Source: Condylostoma magnum (lineage: Eukaryota; Ciliophora; Heterotrichea; Heterotrichida; Condylostomatidae). Taken from it: 64,000 bases of DNA. The translations under genes were made by a program, and so were the position numbers. The stretch spans positions 55,629 through 119,628 of the forward strand of contig CAKKTI010000017.1 in NCBI GenBank assembly GCA_920105805.1, read 5' to 3'. This document shows positions 12,916 through 25,024 of this stretch, piece by piece; within the stretch, counting starts at the first letter, position 1, and every line of letters begins with the position of its first letter. The notes beneath the pieces are model-generated. The model ran no database searches. It was given only the letters and a program-made list of their open reading frames with translations, and was not told where the DNA came from.

Positions 12916-14046
12916 ATGGAAAACTAAGAAGAAACACAGGAATAAAATGAGTCTTTAAATCGTCTTTAAAGAATTTTAGACTAAAAGGACAAAGAAAGCT
13001 AAAGTACTGACTTATAAATCTACAACAACTAAAGAATAGTATCTAAAATACGGCGAATTCAGCCAAAATGGCATGCACCCTGAAAACTTCTACGTGTTAT
13101 ATCCGGCCACTAAGGCTGGGTGAGAACAATCTCATTTGACCCTTCTAACCAATGATTTGCCACTGGAAGTAATGACAGAACAATAAAAATCTGAGATTTA
13201 GTATCAGGTGATCTTAGATACACGCTAGTAGGACACAAAAACGCTGTGAGAAAGGTGATAGTAAGTGACAGACACCCCTATCTTTTCTCATGTGGAGAGG
13301 ACAAAACAGTTAAGTGCTGGGATTTAGAGTAAAACACAGTCATCAGGTAATACCACGGGCACTTGTCAGGTGTATATGCAATGTCTATGCATCCTATGAT
13401 GGATATTTTGATAAGTGGAGGAGGGGACAGTGTTGGAAGAGTGTGGGATATACGGACTAAATCCCAAGTAAGAGTGCTGGAGGGCCATAGATCTACAATT
13501 TTTAGCCTAGACACTCAGGGCCCCGATCCTCAAGCTATATCCGGCAGTGCAGATAGCACTGTAAAGCTGTGGGATTTAGGCACAGGAAGAGCTGCACATA
13601 CTTTAACTCGTCATAAGAAAGGAGTCAGGGATTTAAGGTTTTCTGAGGGTGAGTATACCTTTGTGACTGCTGGATCTGATAATATAAGACAGTGGAAGTG
13701 TCCTGAAGGGAAGTTTATGAGGAACTTTAATCACTCAATTGGAGTTGTTAATTGTGTTAATATGAATTCTGACGGTGTTATGGTTGCAGGATCTAATGAA
13801 GGGTAGTTAGGATTTTGGGACTTTAAATCGGGATATAACTTCTAGAATATTTAAAGTGTACCATAGCCCGGCTCTCTTTCATCCGAGGCTGGTATATTCG
13901 CTGCTGAGTTTGATAAGTCATAGTTAAGACTTATTACTGGAGAGTGTGATAAAACAATCAAGTTTTGGGGAGAAGACTAAGACGCTACTCCTGAAAATCA
14001 TCCGATTCCCAATGATGCTGGAGTTTATATTAATGCTAACATTTAG
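12916..14046 (+). CDS. PLRG1: Pleiotropic regulator 1 / Prp46 WD40 splicing factor
   Basis: WD40 subunit of the Prp19-associated (NTC) spliceosome complex, acting in the nucleus. 376 residues. After a short polar N-terminus comes the family signature [20 protein letters not shown] and seven WD repeats ending in an acidic GPET-like tail ([12 protein letters not shown]). Near-identity to animal and plant PLRG1 runs through segments such as [15 protein letters not shown] and [13 protein letters not shown] codes Trp in the first IKIWDL unit and TGG in others. The N-terminal extension is shorter than in human PLRG1. The stop is TAG 14044-14046, four bases from the stop of the convergent carrier gene. 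Confidence 0.93.
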
Positions 14047-14050
14047 TTTC

Positions 14051-14854
14051 TTATAATCTTAAATATCAAATCTCTTTCCTAATATGCTTTTTGAATAACT
14101 CGTATAACTAGAGGGCTACTATATTACTAGGAACCGCTCTTCCTATTCTTAGCCAAAATCCCTTCATTAGTCCTTTTCGACCCTCCTACTACGCAATTTG
14201 TACAAAAGAAGCTAAGATTCCCTGGTGCCCATAACAGCAGTATCGTGTTTAGAATCTGTTTTTGAGTAAATCAAATGGCTAGCTTAGAATAATACCGAGA
14301 ATTGCTCCTATAGCCGTTCCAATTCCTCTAGCTTTCACATTCCCTTAACTCTCCTTAAACTATTCATAGTAATTCTCAGCAATTCCAAAAGTAACACCAG
14401 ACTATATAGAATTTCGTAATAAACTAATAAAAAGTCCTCTAAAACCTTTTATGTTTAAATCTAAGCTTCCTTATCCTGTTGAATGTTTCTGAGTCCTTAA
14501 TCTTTCTACAGGAGCTGCTATAGAAGCTGATAAAATTCTCGAGATACCAGCTGATATAAAAGGGCTAAGTTTAGTATTTCAATCATCTAATAAAAGTCTT
14601 AGTTTTTCGTAACTTAGAAAATAGGTAGCTTACTGTATATATGATGCCAAAAAGGCACTTGAAGCTCCTCTTCAGAAAGCTCTGATTCCCTTTTACTGTA
14701 AAAGGTATTAACTAGCAGAAACTAGCTTTAGATTAGGATTATGTTATACTACATTTTTAAGAACATCTAAAGGAGTAAAAAGTGTGGTGATTGTTCCTAC
14801 TGTTAGTCCTGTTGAAATCAAAACAACTATACTAGAATCTGTTCTTTCTGTCAT
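14051..14854 (-). CDS. Mitochondrial carrier family protein (SLC25)
   Basis: Inner-membrane solute carrier of 267 residues, close to the usual family length of about 300. Three repeats each hold the carrier motif P-x-[DE]-x-x-[KR]: TPLDVLKN, APVERLRT and QPFDLLKN, each followed by a further helix. The central part (KGFRGLFISLLRNSIQSGV) resembles SLC25A38/A39-type carriers, but the substrate cannot be read. The stop is taken as TAA 14053-14051; an in-frame TGA at 14068-14066 could also end it. The gene follows APC1 on the same strand with a 65-bp gap. Confidence 0.85.
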
Positions 14855-14919
14855 TTTGTTTAGGGAATATTTAATAAGCTAATTTGTATTGTATCATAAA
14901 TGTTAATAAACCTCAATTA

Positions 14920-17900
14920 CTAAATTAATTTTTTCAACAACCTTTCCTGTAGACTCCATCCAATCAAAGGCTCATCTGAGCAATTATAAGGATAATTTGT
15001 CAAAAACTCTTGTAATCCTTCTAAATTGTTATCATCAAGCCCTTAGGATTTATATAATAGCTACATCAGAATATCTAAATACTCCATTTTGCCCATTTCT
15101 TTGCACTCTTATACCAACTTGCATAATAACTACTTATAGCTCATCCAATCATTACTTCCATTAATCTACAATAACTCAGCAATTCCCTTATCCTACTCAT
15201 GACTTTCTTTCATCTAGTATGCGTTTTTCTTCTTTATATAATAAATTAGCTAAGCATTAAGTGTTAAAATTGCGCTATAATAACTATCCTCAACTACTTC
15301 AATACACTAGCAATTTTACTTGAGCAGTACAGGTGTAACTTTATACTCAATTTATCCATCATTATAGTGAATTTTGATAGGAACGTGATTCAGCTTTCTA
15401 GAATTAGCATCATATGTCTAAACTAGCCTTCTTTCTGCAGCTAGTATATAAAAATGCCTTAAAGCTTGTAAATGATGCCTATTATCACACGGGGATGTTG
15501 GAAATTTAGGGAAAACGCTAATCAGCAGGCAAGCAACTGAGAAGTAATTATTAGTGAAGGAGTATTGCCCATTGCCTAAAAACAAGAATCCTATAGCTTA
15601 GTGTACAGCAGCCTGATAGCCGTATTAGTTATCAGATTCCATCCATTTTCTATTCACCTTAATAAGCCTCAATGTATCAATATCCCCAGTTCCTGCCAGT
15701 ACAATAGAACATGCTAGTAGTCCTGAAGAAATAGCAGTATACAACGCATGTTTATCCACACTGTTCTTATTACTATCAGTGTAGTCTTAAGGCCCACCCA
15801 GTATCTACAGTTAAAATTACCTAAGCTTACTTATCTCATCTGATATAACTTATACAACTTGCTAGTTCAAAGTTCCTGCAAATTTCAACCCAAGACTTAT
15901 AAAACAACCTCCTATGATATAAACGTAACAATTAGCAATCGTTGAAAAATCAACAGAATCAGTTATATCATGATACTTCTCATACACATTCCTTAGATCA
16001 AAATCAAAACAATTTTTAACCAACTCGGGAATCTATTTATATATCCACTCCTGACTTGCTTCAATTAGATCCCAGAGAATCAGGCTTTTAGCCACAACCT
16101 TCAACATAACATGCTCTGGCTTTTAGAAATCAATTAAATAGAAACTAGTAGGCATAGATATTTTCCCTGCTACAAACTCATCATTACTTTTCATATGAAT
16201 CAATGCATATGCAATCAAAGCCCCTGGTGCAGTTATACCAGTAACTACATTTTCCCCCTCTCTTGACACACTGCATTTGCTTGACTCCTGCATTAAATGA
16301 CTAGCTTACAACAGCTTCGGGGGTGGGATTCTGAGTCCCCCTTCAAACAATCTCTGTAATCTTTCATCAATCATTAAGTCCTCCAGTCCCGGAGTATTTG
16401 CCCCAGTACCTAAGTTAACTAATCCCAGTGCAAAACCCGCCGAAAGACTTAGCCCTTCTCTTTCAATATCCTTGTTAGTAAGGGGTTTTCTTCCCATTTG
16501 TACTAAAAGCATCTCCGTTACCTGCCTATTCGCTGATCCTTTATACAAAAGCCCAAAACCGACCATAGAAGCTGCCTCCTGGGTCAGTTTTATATCAATA
16601 TCAACATAAGGGGGAATTAGAAAGGCAATAGACACCCTCAATGCCCGCATTATATTATCATCCATGGTCCCCAGTGCAGATGCTGCAGTTCCTAGGTAGA
16701 TTGCTATTATAATAGACTCTTTCTCTGCACGTAGGTATCGGTATATGTCTAGTTCATGCAGGGCCTACAGTTGTCCCATAAGTCCAAGCGCCATTATAAA
16801 CCCTGAGTGCTCGTGACTCTCAGTATCACCGCGGTGATAGGATATCCATTACCTGTTTTTTATATAGTCTTTGGGGTTCTCTGAGAGCATCTTAAACCCA
16901 GCGGCTACTCCAGAGTGGAATTTAGGCCACATCAATAGATCTTTTTCCCTGGCATCTAAGTCAGCTTAGGTTATCGTCATTGTGGCTTCGTAGTTAGGGG
17001 GCATTTTAGCTGTAAGGGAGATCTAAGGAACATCAGCGGCTGTTGTAGCACTGGCTTTAGAAGAGCCGATCATCAGGGCCCCGTATCCTATGCAAGTTGA
17101 GCACTGTCTTATGCATAGTTTGTACATTAGATTCTGTTTTTCAGTCTCTAAGTACTCGTCGCTTACTATGGAGTCTGGGATTTTCATCTTCATAGGGCGG
17201 GAGAAGTCCAACAGACTGCTGATTTCCTCAAGTCTGAGGTCATTTGCAAATATGTAGTCTTAGATGTTTAGATTTGTTTGCTCTTTGCCTTTTAGCTCGA
17301 GTTCTAGAATTTGCTCGTATTGTTGATCTAGGGAGGGTTTTAGGAAGGTTTAATGGGGCTGGTCTTGGATCTGTGTGTTTAGGTAAATATCATTACGGTC
17401 GATTATGTCAAGGGCCTACATCGGCCAGTCATTGCAGGATATAGATGGGTTTGTCTTAAGCGACCAGATTTACTCTAATAAAGGAATTGAGTCTATTGTT
17501 GGGAGATCTTGTATCCAGGTTTCTTGTATTGAGTTTTAGCACATTTTGTATATTAGTTCCTCACCTTTGTTCTGTGCATTCAGCTTGATAGGTTATTGCT
17601 AGTCTATTTGGTTGAATGTGAAGAGAGGGTAGTTTGCTTCGTTATCTATTAGTGTTGTTGGTTAGAAATCTGATTAAAGGATTTAGTATTTGTGGAGTCT
17701 TTTGAATAATGGAGTTTAGATTGGAGTATCTGGAGTTATCTATATGCCTAAGGCGTTTAGTAAAGAGGTTAGTTTATTTAGCTTTTGGTATGATAAAATG
17801 TTAAGTTTGTATGAGAGTCATAATTAGTTGAACTTTTAAGATATTGTTGACATATACTCATCTAGATTAAGTCTCTCAGTTATAGTTATCTTTGAAACAA

Positions 17901-18981
17901 GAGAGTTACTATTGTATTTGTTATTATAGCTGCTTTATTAAAGTAATTATCAGTCATCTAATTAATTGTTAAGTTAAATTCCTAATATTTAAGTAAGGAA
18001 ATCGCAAAATATGTATCACTGGTCTTATTAGTACAGTTGAATGTATTTTAAATAAGTTTGTAGTATGTTATTAAACTAATTCTTAGGTAATGAACTGTAA
18101 AGAGCTTAAAAGCATTGCTTTACCATTGTATTTGTTATTAGCCTAATCTATTTATCATTCTAAAGTTCAATTAGATTATCATATAAATCACTTAGTACTT
18201 ACTAGCTATTTGATTATTAAAGTAGTAAAAATCCTGGTTTAAATTAACTAGTCCACCCAAAATCTGTCTTATACCCACACTTTTACTTCAATACATCAAA
18301 TGCATTAATATTATTAAAAAACCTTTCCAATCTACACTCTATATTCAAACTATTCAATTGATTTATGTCAAATTTCAACAAGCTAACCTTCTAATCAAAC
18401 TAAATAGCCACAACTACTTAATCCATTGTCATATCTCTATATATCTATGCTTTTTAGAAGCTTCCCTCCACTGGCATAGTAAAAACTCTTTCTAATATAA
18501 GCATGGGCTTAGGTGAAACATGTGAACTGTAAAAACATTCTCTTATAACAGGATCAAAATCCTTTATATCAAAATTTGACCCTTGAAGTGCTTGCTTATC
18601 CACTTTTATCTAATACACACATAAGCCAGTTTTCTCTTTCACCAAAATCATAGGAAACTCATCAGATACATATAAAATCTCCTTATCAACATCAAGCCAA
18701 TTTTCCCCGTCTAACTCACATATAGGATGCAGATCATTATAAGGATGCTCTATTATAGTAAAATAGCAGTACTAGGTTCCTTGCTTCTTTAAAACAGACA
18801 TGTCATGACTAAACCTTATTTCAGACTAACATTGTAAAATAATCCCATTGGATAAAGGGAAAATTTGTATAACTTGATTAGGAATTGGAACGCTTAGATC
18901 CCCGCCTTGCTCAGAATTAAGTAATAATCCTTTATCTTAAATCTGAATCTATGTTTTTCCTATACCGCTAAAATAAGCCAT
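14920..18981 (-). CDS. ANAPC1: Anaphase-promoting complex subunit 1 (APC1)
   Basis: Largest scaffold of the APC/C ubiquitin ligase that drives exit from mitosis. 1,353 residues in one frame, shorter than human APC1 (about 1,944). The N-terminal part is a divergent beta-propeller-like region. The C-terminal half has the PC (proteasome/cyclosome) repeats, with strong matches at GLLYKGSANRQVTEMLL, SLSAGFALGLVNLG and DLMIDERLQRLFEGG. The end is a TAG-TAA pair at 14922-14917, just after WSLQERLLKKLI. The gene lies in a same-strand run, 23 bp after the kinesin-12 gene. Identification rests mainly on the PC repeats. Confidence 0.9.
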
Positions 18982-19004
18982 TTTAAATATAATTTTATTT
19001 ACTA

Positions 19005-22000
19005 TTATTTCTTATGAGATCTTCTGCTGTTGTAAGAAAATTCACCTTGACGTATATTAGAGGCACTTAATAGCTCGTTGTAGTGTGTAACAGGACATCT
19101 TCCAGCACGCTTTTATTGTATATTGTTAGTTTAAGGAATTCTTTGTAAATCGATTTTTTACTTTAGAATTTACTACTCATTCTCTAGAATACTAATTTTT
19201 GCATTTTTATTTTGTATTTCCATTTCCTTTTCTCTTATTTCTCTATTTTTGTCTGACAAATTTTAGTATATGTAATCTATTGCTTAGATTGTACTTTCTA
19301 CTATGTTGTCTTCCTGTGGGTAGAAGCTAATTGATGGTAGAGAAAATACGTATTCTGTTATTGCTTCAAGGCCATCAGTAAGATTACTAATTTAGTCGTT
19401 TTAGGTTTTTTGTCTGAAATTCTTTTAAGTGTTTTAAATTTAATCCATTGCATTAGATGTAGGAGCATATCTATGGCAGTTTTCTTTATTAATTAAATCT
19501 TTATCTCTTTATAGCTTACTTTTTTCTTCCTTTAATTAACCTAATAACAGCTAGATTTCCTAATATTTACCAGAGACCTCCTAGTCTCGTTTCTTAAGCT
19601 TCTCATTTTTATTTCTTAGTATATTTATTTGTTGCTTTAAGTCCTCTGAGTCTTATTTTGAACTTGCTCGTTCTTTGTATCCTTGTAGTTCCTTTTCTCT
19701 CATATTCAGCATATATTTTAGATACTTTGTCTCAGAATCTTAGTTATCCGTGGAATCATAGTACATTTATAGATTATTCATATTATTAATTTCCTCATCC
19801 TTTCGTCTTATTTCTTTCCTTAACTCTTAAATAGCTTGATTCTTTTCATCTATGCACTTTTTTCACATTGATATTTCATTTCTTGTTTTTAGTATATTTT
19901 TATTAGTGTTTTTCAAAATTTCTATTTTACTACTATTTTCATCCTTTAGTTACTTTATTATTTACTTTGCTTATTCTAATTCATGTTATGAAGAGTTATC
20001 CTGTTAGACTGTTTTAAATTGCTCTAATAGCCTAGTTTTTTCTTATTCCAAAACTTAAGTTTTCTCTAATAAGTGCTTTACATTGGATTTATGTTACAAT
20101 AATTCAGAGTGCTTAGAAGCAACTGCATCACTTAATTCTTTTATCTCGTCTTAAAGATTCTGTATATTATCCTAATAACCTAGAGAAGCATTTTGAATCT
20201 CTGATTCATATTAGAATTGTAAGTCTTCAATGCTATTTTAGTGATTTTTAATTTTATCTTTTAAATTTTCAATTTAATGCTCCCTTTTCAATCTTTCTTC
20301 TTATAATTGTCTGTTTTCTTCCCAAATATGTTAATTTTGGCTTTAATTCTCTTATAATTCATTTCATACATTTTTGTAATCGTTTTTAACAGATTCTAAA
20401 TCTTTTCTAGCAATTTTCAATTGCTCAGTGATCTTTTATCTTGATTCTTTTAATTTAGAAATATGCTCTTTTAATTGATTAATTTCTTAAACGTATAAAG
20501 AATTATCTTACTATACAACTCTCATAGATTCTTATAACTCAACAGCTTCATCCTTTTCCTATTCCATTTGGCTAATTGTATTCATTAAATTATTTATCTG
20601 ATTTGTGTAGTAAGCCTAGCTTTCACTTAACTCTTACACTTATTATTCACTTAGTTCTTTAAACTCATTTAATTAATCACTAAGATCCTTTTCTCTTTAT
20701 TGTGCAAATTGTTTATTTTGTACTATATTATTCTCAAGTTATTGAATAGTTTTTAAAAGCTGTGCTTTCTCATTGGTCTTTTAAGCTAAATTTTTGCTTT
20801 CTTATTCTTTCAATTAGTCTTTTAAGCATTTAATTTGTTAGTTTAATTCTATGTTTAAGTTTTCCTTTAACACTCTGTCTTGCTTTAAATCCTGGATTTC
20901 ATTTTTTATATTAATTAAGCTTTTTTAAGCAGTCTGATAATTATTTGCATCTGAATCCTTTTTTACTAGAATAGACCTAAGTTGATTTTATAGCTCATTC
21001 ACTAAATAAGTCATCTCAACTCCAAATCTGATTACTTCATTTAAATCTTATTCTTTCTATATTAAAGTACTGTTTTACTTTTAAGTATTATATTACAAAT
21101 TCTCTAATTCTTACTCTTTTTCATACAAATCATTTTATGCTTGTTCTAGTTATTGACTTATATCAGTAGCCCTTTTCTTCTCCTCATAATAACTCTCTTA
21201 AATATCATTGAGACTCATTAAGCTTTCTTAGAATTTTACAATTTCCAGCATTTTATCTTCTAATTATTCCTCTAATCCTTTTACTTACTTTTAAAGCTCT
21301 TCTTAAATATCAACCTTGCTTCTCCTCTCATCAGCTAGTTCTTATGTTAAATCTTCAATCTAATCTAAATACTTTAGCTTAATATCAGCTTCATTTCACG
21401 ATTAATCAGAAGTTTACTACTGCTGCTATTACTTAGACAGCTATTCCTCCTTATCTACAACTAGTTCTTATATTAGATTAGCCATGCTTTCACTGAAATC
21501 CAAAGCTTCTTTTAGTCTTTGATTCATTGAGTACTCTTCTTAAGTCTTCTCTGCTTTTAACTCATTTAACTCTGCAGTTAATTTTTAGTTCTCTGCAAAA
21601 AGCTTAGCTTACTAGGGGTTGATATTAGACTATTCCTATAACACAGCAATTTCCTCCCTTAATATCCTCTCCTGCCCCTCAATATCTCCTTTCTACATAC
21701 TTTATATAGTAGCATCTCTAAACTTAATAATCATCTTATCCCTAGAGATAGTCCCTTCCAGATTATCTATAGTTGTTTTAAGGGATTAAACATACTTATC
21801 AGACTAATCCAGCTTGTAGCCATACGCTCTTTCCTACTGGTTTAGTAGTTTCACATTATGTTCCAACAGTTTCTCCAGTTGCCTCACCCTTGCACCTTAT
21901 TCCTAGCTTTCTTGTATATCTTAGCTCATCCCTCCAATTTCAATCATTGCTTACTACCGAGATAACTCAGCTTTTAGTCTACTAATCTCCTCGTGTAGTA

Positions 22001-23081
22001 CACTCATAGCCCCAGAAGTATCTTCGTTTATAACAGCTTTATTAGTAATCAGCTTTGCCCTTTAAGCAAATTTAAGAGTTGACATAGTTTCACTCTAAGC
22101 TTAAAATGAGGGACTTATATTAGCAATTATACAAGTTTTAGAGTTTCCTCCTAAAGAGTCTTTTAGTAAAAACGTTAATTTAGAGTCTCTGTAGTGTATA
22201 TGCCTGCTTTTACCCTCTGTTAGGTCTACTAGTGAATTAATCACGTTTCCTAAGGCTGATAGAGACTTATTAATCATCCCTGCCTCTTTAAGCCTTTCCC
22301 CAGCTGCGTCAGTAGCTCTCTGTCTTTCCGAGCCAGCCAGGTCAATCAGATGAAATTTACTTGATTTTATGTTAAATATACCATTTTCTGCACACCTGCT
22401 TTCAATACTAAGTGTAAAAACTGAGTGGGATCTAGAAGACTCCTTATTCATAGAAGTTGACCCAACATGCCTATTTCTTGCGCCTAGTTATATATACTAA
22501 TAAGTCTCATCAATGTTTCAAACTGTCTCTTCAATAATTCCGTCTACATACACTCCATTTTTCATGTCCTCTCTTATTTAAAGGTTAGTAGACCCAGGGC
22601 ATAGCAAATCTATAACCTGTTCTTGATAAATCTCCAAATACGAGCACTTTACTAGGAATTCAAAGGTATCATTTGAGTCTTTGAGAATTTGTATTTAGTC
22701 AAATATAAACTCAAAGCAGCGTGGCAAAAGCCCTCTATGTTAATTCAAATCAGTAAGTTGTGATATCTCATCTAACCCTGTACCTTGAATTGTGAATGTT
22801 TTACCTGCTCCAGTTTGCCCATAAGCAAAAATAGTGGCATTGTATCCAGAAATGCAGTAATTTGCTATAGGTTTTCCTACTTATTCGAACATTTGTTGTT
22901 ATGAAATGTTTTCATCTGCTACAAAATCATAGTAAAATTATTTTGGCTCCGGCCTCATATCAATGCTTATTTGGTTGTTGTGGGATGATATACAGCGGCG
23001 TGTTTGGCCCTAGTTTTGTTCTTTATCGTTAAGTGGGCGGATTCTCACCACCACTTTAACATTGTCTTTGGTTTCACTCAT
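19005..23081 (-). CDS. Kinesin-12 family motor (KIF15-like) with long coiled coil
   Basis: Plus-end-type microtubule motor of 1,358 residues. The N-terminal motor domain (about 1-350) has the P-loop [11 protein letters not shown], switch I ([11 protein letters not shown]), switch II (LIDLAGSE) and [11 protein letters not shown]. The order and surrounding sequence ([17 protein letters not shown]) match kinesin-12/KIF15 better than other classes. Residues about 360-1,330 are a very long Gln/Glu/Lys-rich coiled coil encoded largely with TAA/TAG Gln codons. The end has three tandem stops, TAATAGTAA, at 19007-18999. A mitotic spindle or cortical microtubule role is inferred. Confidence 0.9.
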
Positions 23082-23299
23082 TTTAAAAATTTAAATTTTT
23101 AGAAAAATAGGAAAGCCTGTTTATTTAAAAATGGTTGTATCGAATATAGGTTTAAATTGCTGTATAAAGATTGTAAGTTTTAAGGTAATAAAAGTAATTG
23201 TAAATACTTTATCTGTGCATTGCTTGTTATGATTATGTGGTATATGAGTAATTAGGGTCTCATGCTGTTTGAAAAGGCTTGTTAAAACTCATAGCAGAC
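23082..23299. other. Intergenic, AT-rich
   Basis: Upstream of the kinesin-12 gene and downstream of the PAH pseudogene remnant. No coding frame or structure that I can support. Confidence 0.4.
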
Positions 23300-24055
23300 G
23301 AATTATAATAAGAGTACTAAGGTTATATAATAGTCTTAATTCTTATGAAAAGTTAGCGAGTAACGGTGCATGTCCTAGTCTTATGCACAATATCAGGCTT
23401 AGGGGCGTAAAAGGGAACACTATGTAAGGTTAAACACCTAAAAGCCATATATTTCAAGGCTTTCCTAAGAAGCTCGGATACAAGTTTAAGTCTAAACCCG
23501 GTTCTTTGTACAATAAAATAGTCAATATTCTACGACTACGGAATATTATTTTCATTAAGCCCACAGGGTTACCTGAAACTCTCCATATGCTGATTAAACT
23601 ACTAGCATGCTTTTCCTGTAGTGGAATCAAAGTGTTGTATATTGTTTTCCACGTCTGCAGCTCTTCTTCCGTATAATTGACTCTAGATGTTTCTTAGTCA
23701 CTTGTTTTATACTGAGACGCAAGCTAAGCTTTATACTAAGCATAGTTGAATCCAGGATTACCACTTTCTAATTGAGCACCACTGTCAAGCGTAAGTTAAT
23801 CCGATCAATTTAGATCTGAGATTTGAAGCCAAGGCACCTAAATACTATCAGCAAAGTAGCATCAGGCTTATTTAGTTGCTAGCATAAAGAGCTGAGTCAA
23901 CTGACCTAGGATTATCCAAAATTACTACAAAGATAAAGTCTTTAGAACAGCCTTAGAGATTAGCTGGACGACTGTCTATATAGGTTAGATTAAAATTATG
24001 GTTGTTAAAGCTTTTTGTAGGAGGTAAGAACTATTTTTTTTAAATGTAAACATTA
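23300..24055 (-). pseudogene. Decayed phenylalanine-4-hydroxylase (aromatic amino acid hydroxylase)
   Basis: Pieces of an aromatic amino acid hydroxylase are readable in order on the minus strand. They are an ACT regulatory segment (HNFNLTYIDSRPANLQG, from about 24,000), the linker and catalytic start (VPWLQISDLNW, then RVNYTEEELQTWKTIYNTL), the middle (CGLNENNIPQSQNI and RTGFRLKLVSELLRKA) and the metal-site region (YAPKPDIVH, then GHAPLLANFSQ). The pieces lie in different frames, with breaks near 23,838, 23,609 and 23,375. The linker between the two iron-binding His is shortened and out of frame. The region with the third iron ligand is not recognisable. No clear start is seen. The breaks do not look like GT-AG introns, so I call it a pseudogene. 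Confidence 0.72.
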
Positions 24056-25024
24056 AGTTACTAGATTGTCGATGGGGGCTGCTAAATTGTTTGATTAAAT
24101 GTCTAAGTATATTTTATACTAATTATGTGAATTTAAAATTTGGTATTGGAAAGTGAAAAGGATAGATACGGAACATATGTATAAATAATAGGACTAAGCT
24201 AAACGCCTAATGTTCAAATTAGCTATCTAATACATTATTTAAATATGCCTAATCAAAATATTATAGATTCAGTCGAATCTCTTATGAATAATATAAGCAT
24301 TGTATTAATAGATATATTTCATAATATAATTACCAATCTACATGTACGTTAGTAAATTATGTGAGTATGGGTATAATAAGTGCATTGGAAATATGATAAT
24401 ATGTAAAAGATCAGAACTGAAAATGCACTGAGATAAAATATATTTAGACAATAAGTTTGTAAATTAGATAATATACTGAAATTAATTTTGCAATATATCA
24501 TTGTTTTAATGATAAATTACAATGAAGGCAAAATTTTGTCTAAAAAGAAAAGATGATCAGTTCCAGTAATTATGAATATAGTATATCCATCATATATGCA
24601 TTAATGAGTCCCTTTTAATTAATTATATTCTAAAAAATTTAGATTTTATGGAATAATTACATATTAAATTCCTTTTGTATAGTATGACGAGAAGATTTAA
24701 TCTATTACAATCAAATATATTAGGAATAATTGTTAGGCAATTTATAGTTATAAGCATACTAAATAAATGCTGGATAATTGAATAGGTAAATAAACAATAA
24801 AGTAAAGTAATTAACAGTTTATATTTAATTATTACTTATTAAATTATTAATGAAAGCTTTATTCACATCTATTAATACATTTTTAACTAATAAGTGTTAT
24901 ATCTCCCTTTAAGTCCTATAGATTTTGAGTATTTATTAATTTAAAACAATTTTAGTATGTTTTGAATATTTCCCCTGTGTTTTATAAGCTATACTTCTAG
25001 CAATAACCTTCACTTTGTATTCAT
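24056..25024. other. Intergenic, AT-rich, no supported gene
   Basis: Nearly 1 kb of low-complexity AT-rich sequence between the hydroxylase pseudogene and threonine aldolase. I found no coding-like frame, RNA gene or clear repeat. Together with the pseudogene it forms the longest stretch of the window without an intact gene. Confidence 0.45.

Noticed and set aside
14854-14922. APC1 fused to the mitochondrial carrier by read-through
   Set aside because: The APC1 frame, tracked from 18981, is out of phase with the carrier ATG and meets tandem TAG-TAA; the two are separate genes.
23700-23760. tRNA-like TTGAATCC motif near 23,748
   Set aside because: No matching stems or anticodon arm; the sequence belongs to the hydroxylase pseudogene (NPGFNYAQ).
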